From positions 1 through 64,000 of the forward strand of contig JAEWMB010000015.1 of the NCBI GenBank assembly GCA_023457255.1: 64,000 bases of DNA. Direction: 5' to 3'. This DNA is from Bacillota bacterium. Its GTDB lineage: Bacteria; Bacillota; Clostridia; Lachnospirales; Lachnospiraceae. The position numbers and the translations under genes were made by a program. Below are positions 61,380-64,000 of the stretch, piece after piece. Within the stretch, counting starts at the first letter, position 1, and each line of letters starts with the position of its first letter. Below the pieces are notes generated by a model. The model worked only from the letters and a program-made list of their open reading frames with translations, did not search any database and was not told where the DNA came from.

Positions 61380-64000
61380 ATGAGTTTTACACATTTGCAT
61401 GTGCATACGGAGTTTAGTCTCTTGGATGGCTCCGGTAAGATAAAGGAAATGGCTGCTCAGGCTAAAAAACTAGGGATGGATGCACTGGCAATTACGGATC
61501 ATGGAGTTATGTACGGAGTTATCGACTTCTATCGTGCTTGTTTGACAGAAGGAATAAAGCCAATCATTGGCTGCGAAGTATATGTTGCACCAAACTCCAG
61601 GTTTGATAAGGAAGGCAGTGCCAGTGAGGAACGATACCATCATTTGGTTTTACTGGCGGAGAATGATATCGGATATCATAATCTAATAAAAATTGTATCA
61701 AAGGGCTTTACCGAAGGCTTTTATTATAAACCGAGAGTAGATTACGAATTATTAAAGGAATACAGTGAAGGTATTATAGCATTGTCTGCATGTCTTGCCG
61801 GAGAAGTTGCCGTAATGCTCCGAAGAAATTTTTATGAGGAAGCAAAAGTGTCAGCCTTAAAGCTTCAGGATATTTTTGGTGTTCATAGTTTCTTTTTGGA
61901 ATTACAAGACCATGGTTATCCGGAACAAAAGTCGGTGAATCAAGGCTTACTTAGAATCAGTGAAGAAACAGGGATTCCATTGGTAGCAACCAATGATATC
62001 CACTATACGTATGATACAGATGAAACTGCCCATGATATTTTACTTTGTATCCAAACGCAGAAGAAAGTATCAGATGAGAATCGTATGAGGTATGAAGGCG
62101 GTCAGTTTTACATGAAATCTCCTGCGGAGATGAGCGAATTATTCCCATATGCACCGGAAGCGCTTCAGAATACAGAGGAGATAGCAAAACGTTGTAATGT
62201 AACAATTGAGTTTGGACAGTATAAACTTCCAAAATATGATGTGCCTGTCTCTTATGCGACAAGCCCTGAGAATGCAAGCCCTAGCGGCAAGGGCTCCATC
62301 ATTGCAAATCCTGATTCCAGTGCAAGCCTTGATCTCATTGCAGGACATGATATCGATTCAAGCCCTGACATTATGGCTAGGAATTACTTAAGGAAGCTTT
62401 GTGAAGAAGGTTTAGTACGCCGATATAAGGAACCTTCAGAGGAGCTTTGGGAGAGATTAAATTATGAACTTGAGACAATTGAGAACATGGGATTTGTCGA
62501 TTATTTCTTGATTGTCTGGGATTTTATCAAATATGCGAAAGACAATGATATCATTGTAGGTCCCGGAAGGGGCAGCGCTGCAGGAAGTGTTGTTTCTTAC
62601 TGTCTGGAGATCACGAATATTGACCCAATCAAATATAGCCTATTGTTTGAACGATTTCTTAATCCGGAGCGGCTTACGATGCCGGATATTGATATTGATT
62701 TTTGCTTTGAACGTCGTCAGGAAGTTATTGATTATGTAGTATCTAAGTATGGAAAAGACCGGGTAGTTCAGATTGTAACATTTGGGACAATGGCGGCAAG
62801 GGCGGTAATCCGTGATGTCGGTCGTGCACTGGATATGCCTTATGCATCGGTCGATGTGGTTGCTAAGATGATTCCTACGGAGCTTGGGATTACCATTGAA
62901 AAGGCACTTATGATAAATACGGATTTAAGAAAGCTTTATGATTCTGATCCTGAAGTGATGCATTTGATTGATATGTCAAAGCGATTAGAGGGGTTACCTC
63001 GTCATACTTCCATGCATGCAGCAGGCGTGGTTATCAGTAATGCGCCGGCAGATGAGTATGTTCCGTTATCCAGGTCTTCGGATGATTCCATTACTACTCA
63101 GTTTACAATGACAACTTTAGAGGAACTTGGATTACTAAAAATGGACTTTTTAGGTCTTCGTACCTTAACGGTAATCCAAAATGCAGTATTGCTTGTGAAT
63201 CAAGCGAAAGCCGGCAAAGGAGAGCAGGAGAATTATCTAGACATCGACGGGATAGACTATAATGATTCCAAAGTATTAGACTTAATCTCTTCCGGAAAAA
63301 CAGAAGGTATCTTTCAGCTTGAAAGTTCTGGAATGAAGAGTTTCATGAAGGAGTTAAAGCCGCAGAACCTTGAAGATATCATCGCCGGTATTTCCTTATA
63401 TCGTCCAGGTCCGATGGATTTTATACCAAAATACATTCAAGGGAAAAATAATCAGGGAAGTATTCAGTATGAGTGCAAGGAACTGGAACCAATCTTATCT
63501 CCAACCTATGGTTGTATCGTATATCAGGAACAGGTTATGCAGATTGTTCGTGAACTTGCAGGATATAGTTTTGGACGAAGTGACCTGGTTCGCCGTGCAA
63601 TGTCAAAAAAGAAGACATCGGTTATGGAGAAGGAAAGACAAAGCTTTGTATATGGCAATAAAGAAGAAGGGGTTCCTGGGTGTATTGCAAAAGGGATTTC
63701 GGAGACTGTCGCCAATCATATCTTTGATGAAATGACAGACTTTGCAAAGTATGCCTTTAATAAATCACATGCGGCGGCTTATGCAGTAGTATCCTATCAA
63801 ACCGCATACCTAAAGTATTACTATCCCGTAGAATTCATGGCGGCATTGATGACTTCTGTAATTGATAATCCAAGTAAGGTAGCGGAATATATCTATACTT
63901 GCCGCCAGATGGGAATTAAACTTTTACCGCCGGATATTAATGATGGATTTGCTACGTTTACGGTAAGTGGTAAAAACATCCGATATGGGCTCTCAGCCAT
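61380..64000 (+). CDS. dnaE: DNA polymerase III subunit alpha, DnaE (3' end outside window)
   Basis: At least 873 residues, cut off by the window. The PHP domain starts FTHLHVHTEFSLLDG and keeps the metal-binding residues (DHGVMYG, LSACLAGE), so it may have proofreading activity. The polymerase palm has GPGRGSAAGS and the catalytic Asp triad region MPDIDIDF (about 436-443). EGIFQLESSGMKSFMKELKP and KYAFNKSHAAAYAVVSYQTA follow. Between PHP and palm (about residues 291-331) is an extra Ser/Pro-rich stretch of about 40 residues. GAGGAG lies 3 bases before ATG 61380. Replicative polymerase of the DnaE1/DnaE3 group; the missing C terminus prevents finer assignment. Confidence 0.95.
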   Translation, partial: MSFTHLHVHTEFSLLDGSGKIKEMAAQAKKLGMDALAITDHGVMYGVIDFYRACLTEGIKPIIGCEVYVAPNSRFDKEGSASEERYHHLVLLAENDIGYHNLIKIVSKGFTEGFYYKPRVDYELLKEYSEGIIALSACLAGEVAVMLRRNFYEEAKVSALKLQDIFGVHSFFLELQDHGYPEQKSVNQGLLRISEETGIPLVATNDIHYTYDTDETAHDILLCIQTQKKVSDENRMRYEGGQFYMKSPAEMSELFPYAPEALQNTEEIAKRCNVTIEFGQYKLPKYDVPVSYATSPENASPSGKGSIIANPDSSASLDLIAGHDIDSSPDIMARNYLRKLCEEGLVRRYKEPSEELWERLNYELETIENMGFVDYFLIVWDFIKYAKDNDIIVGPGRGSAAGSVVSYCLEITNIDPIKYSLLFERFLNPERLTMPDIDIDFCFERRQEVIDYVVSKYGKDRVVQIVTFGTMAARAVIRDVGRALDMPYASVDVVAKMIPTELGITIEKALMINTDLRKLYDSDPEVMHLIDMSKRLEGLPRHTSMHAAGVVISNAPADEYVPLSRSSDDSITTQFTMTTLEELGLLKMDFLGLRTLTVIQNAVLLVNQAKAGKGEQENYLDIDGIDYNDSKVLDLISSGKTEGIFQLESSGMKSFMKELKPQNLEDIIAGISLYRPGPMDFIPKYIQGKNNQGSIQYECKELEPILSPTYGCIVYQEQVMQIVRELAGYSFGRSDLVRRAMSKKKTSVMEKERQSFVYGNKEEGVPGCIAKGISETVANHIFDEMTDFAKYAFNKSHAAAYAVVSYQTAYLKYYYPVEFMAALMTSVIDNPSKVAEYIYTCRQMGIKLLPPDINDGFATFTVSGKNIRYGLSA

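Overview
The window reads as a chromosomal segment of a low-GC, motile, anaerobic Firmicute. The best match is a Lachnospiraceae clostridium resembling Lachnoclostridium (Clostridium) phytofermentans. This placement is inferred from gene content and style: FliW/CsrA next to the flagellins, WhiA, RapZ and a Crh-type HPr in one run, a ParE/ParC pair, TagD/TagF-type enzymes, and strong Shine-Dalgarno sites with frequent TTG/GTG starts. I could not run a database search. No tRNA, rRNA, CRISPR array, insertion sequence or prophage is visible.

Layout. 1-9.2 kb: a mixed region with a ROK glucokinase, an M50-like membrane metalloprotease, a zinc-ribbon membrane protein, a membrane-anchored trigger-factor-like PPIase, an acetyltransferase, an SLH-containing lipoprotein with a degenerate GH5-like domain, and two small unknown proteins. 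9.2-13.7 kb: type II topoisomerase subunits parE-parC on the minus strand. 14.1-21.4 kb: a glycopolymer operon (GT2-TagF fusion, pyruvyltransferase, GtrB-type GT2, TagD, TagB/F) behind a promoter and an unusually structured leader. 21.8-23.1 kb: lysA. 23.5-39.8 kb: a late flagellar cluster (flgM, flgN, two flgK, flgL, fliW, csrA, export-chaperone-like genes, flaG, fliD, fliS, two flagellins and a secreted protein), with sigma-D type promoters. 40-47.5 kb: a PurF-like protein lacking its glutaminase nucleophile, a GlpP-regulated glycerol-3-phosphate oxidation operon, a GT2-TPR protein and a signal peptidase II homologue. 47.7-49.4 kb: pyrG on the minus strand with a leader terminator. 49.9-64 kb: ftsH, uvrC, hprK, glk, murB, rapZ, whiA, crh-like, a polysaccharide-deacetylase-like protein and dnaE, which runs off the window.

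How the parts fit. FlgM holds sigma-D until the hook is complete. Sigma-D type promoters then serve flgM, probably flaG-fliD, both flagellins and a secreted protein. Both flagellin leaders carry a hairpin with GGA in a tetraloop plus a GGA in the Shine-Dalgarno sequence, which is the layout expected for CsrA repression relieved by FliW. HprK and a Crh-like protein (Glu at position 15, Ser at 46) form a carbon-regulation pair beside glucokinase. GlpP probably reads through a terminator in the leader of the G3P dehydrogenase operon.

The least explained signals are: (i) a recurrent element, a short hairpin followed by G(A)AATGRGG, directly before the start codons of at least nine unrelated genes; (ii) a multi-hairpin leader with mutually exclusive pairings before the glycopolymer operon; (iii) a degenerate triplication of the 3' end of flgL; and (iv) two pseudoenzyme-like proteins, one GH5-like and one PurF-like.
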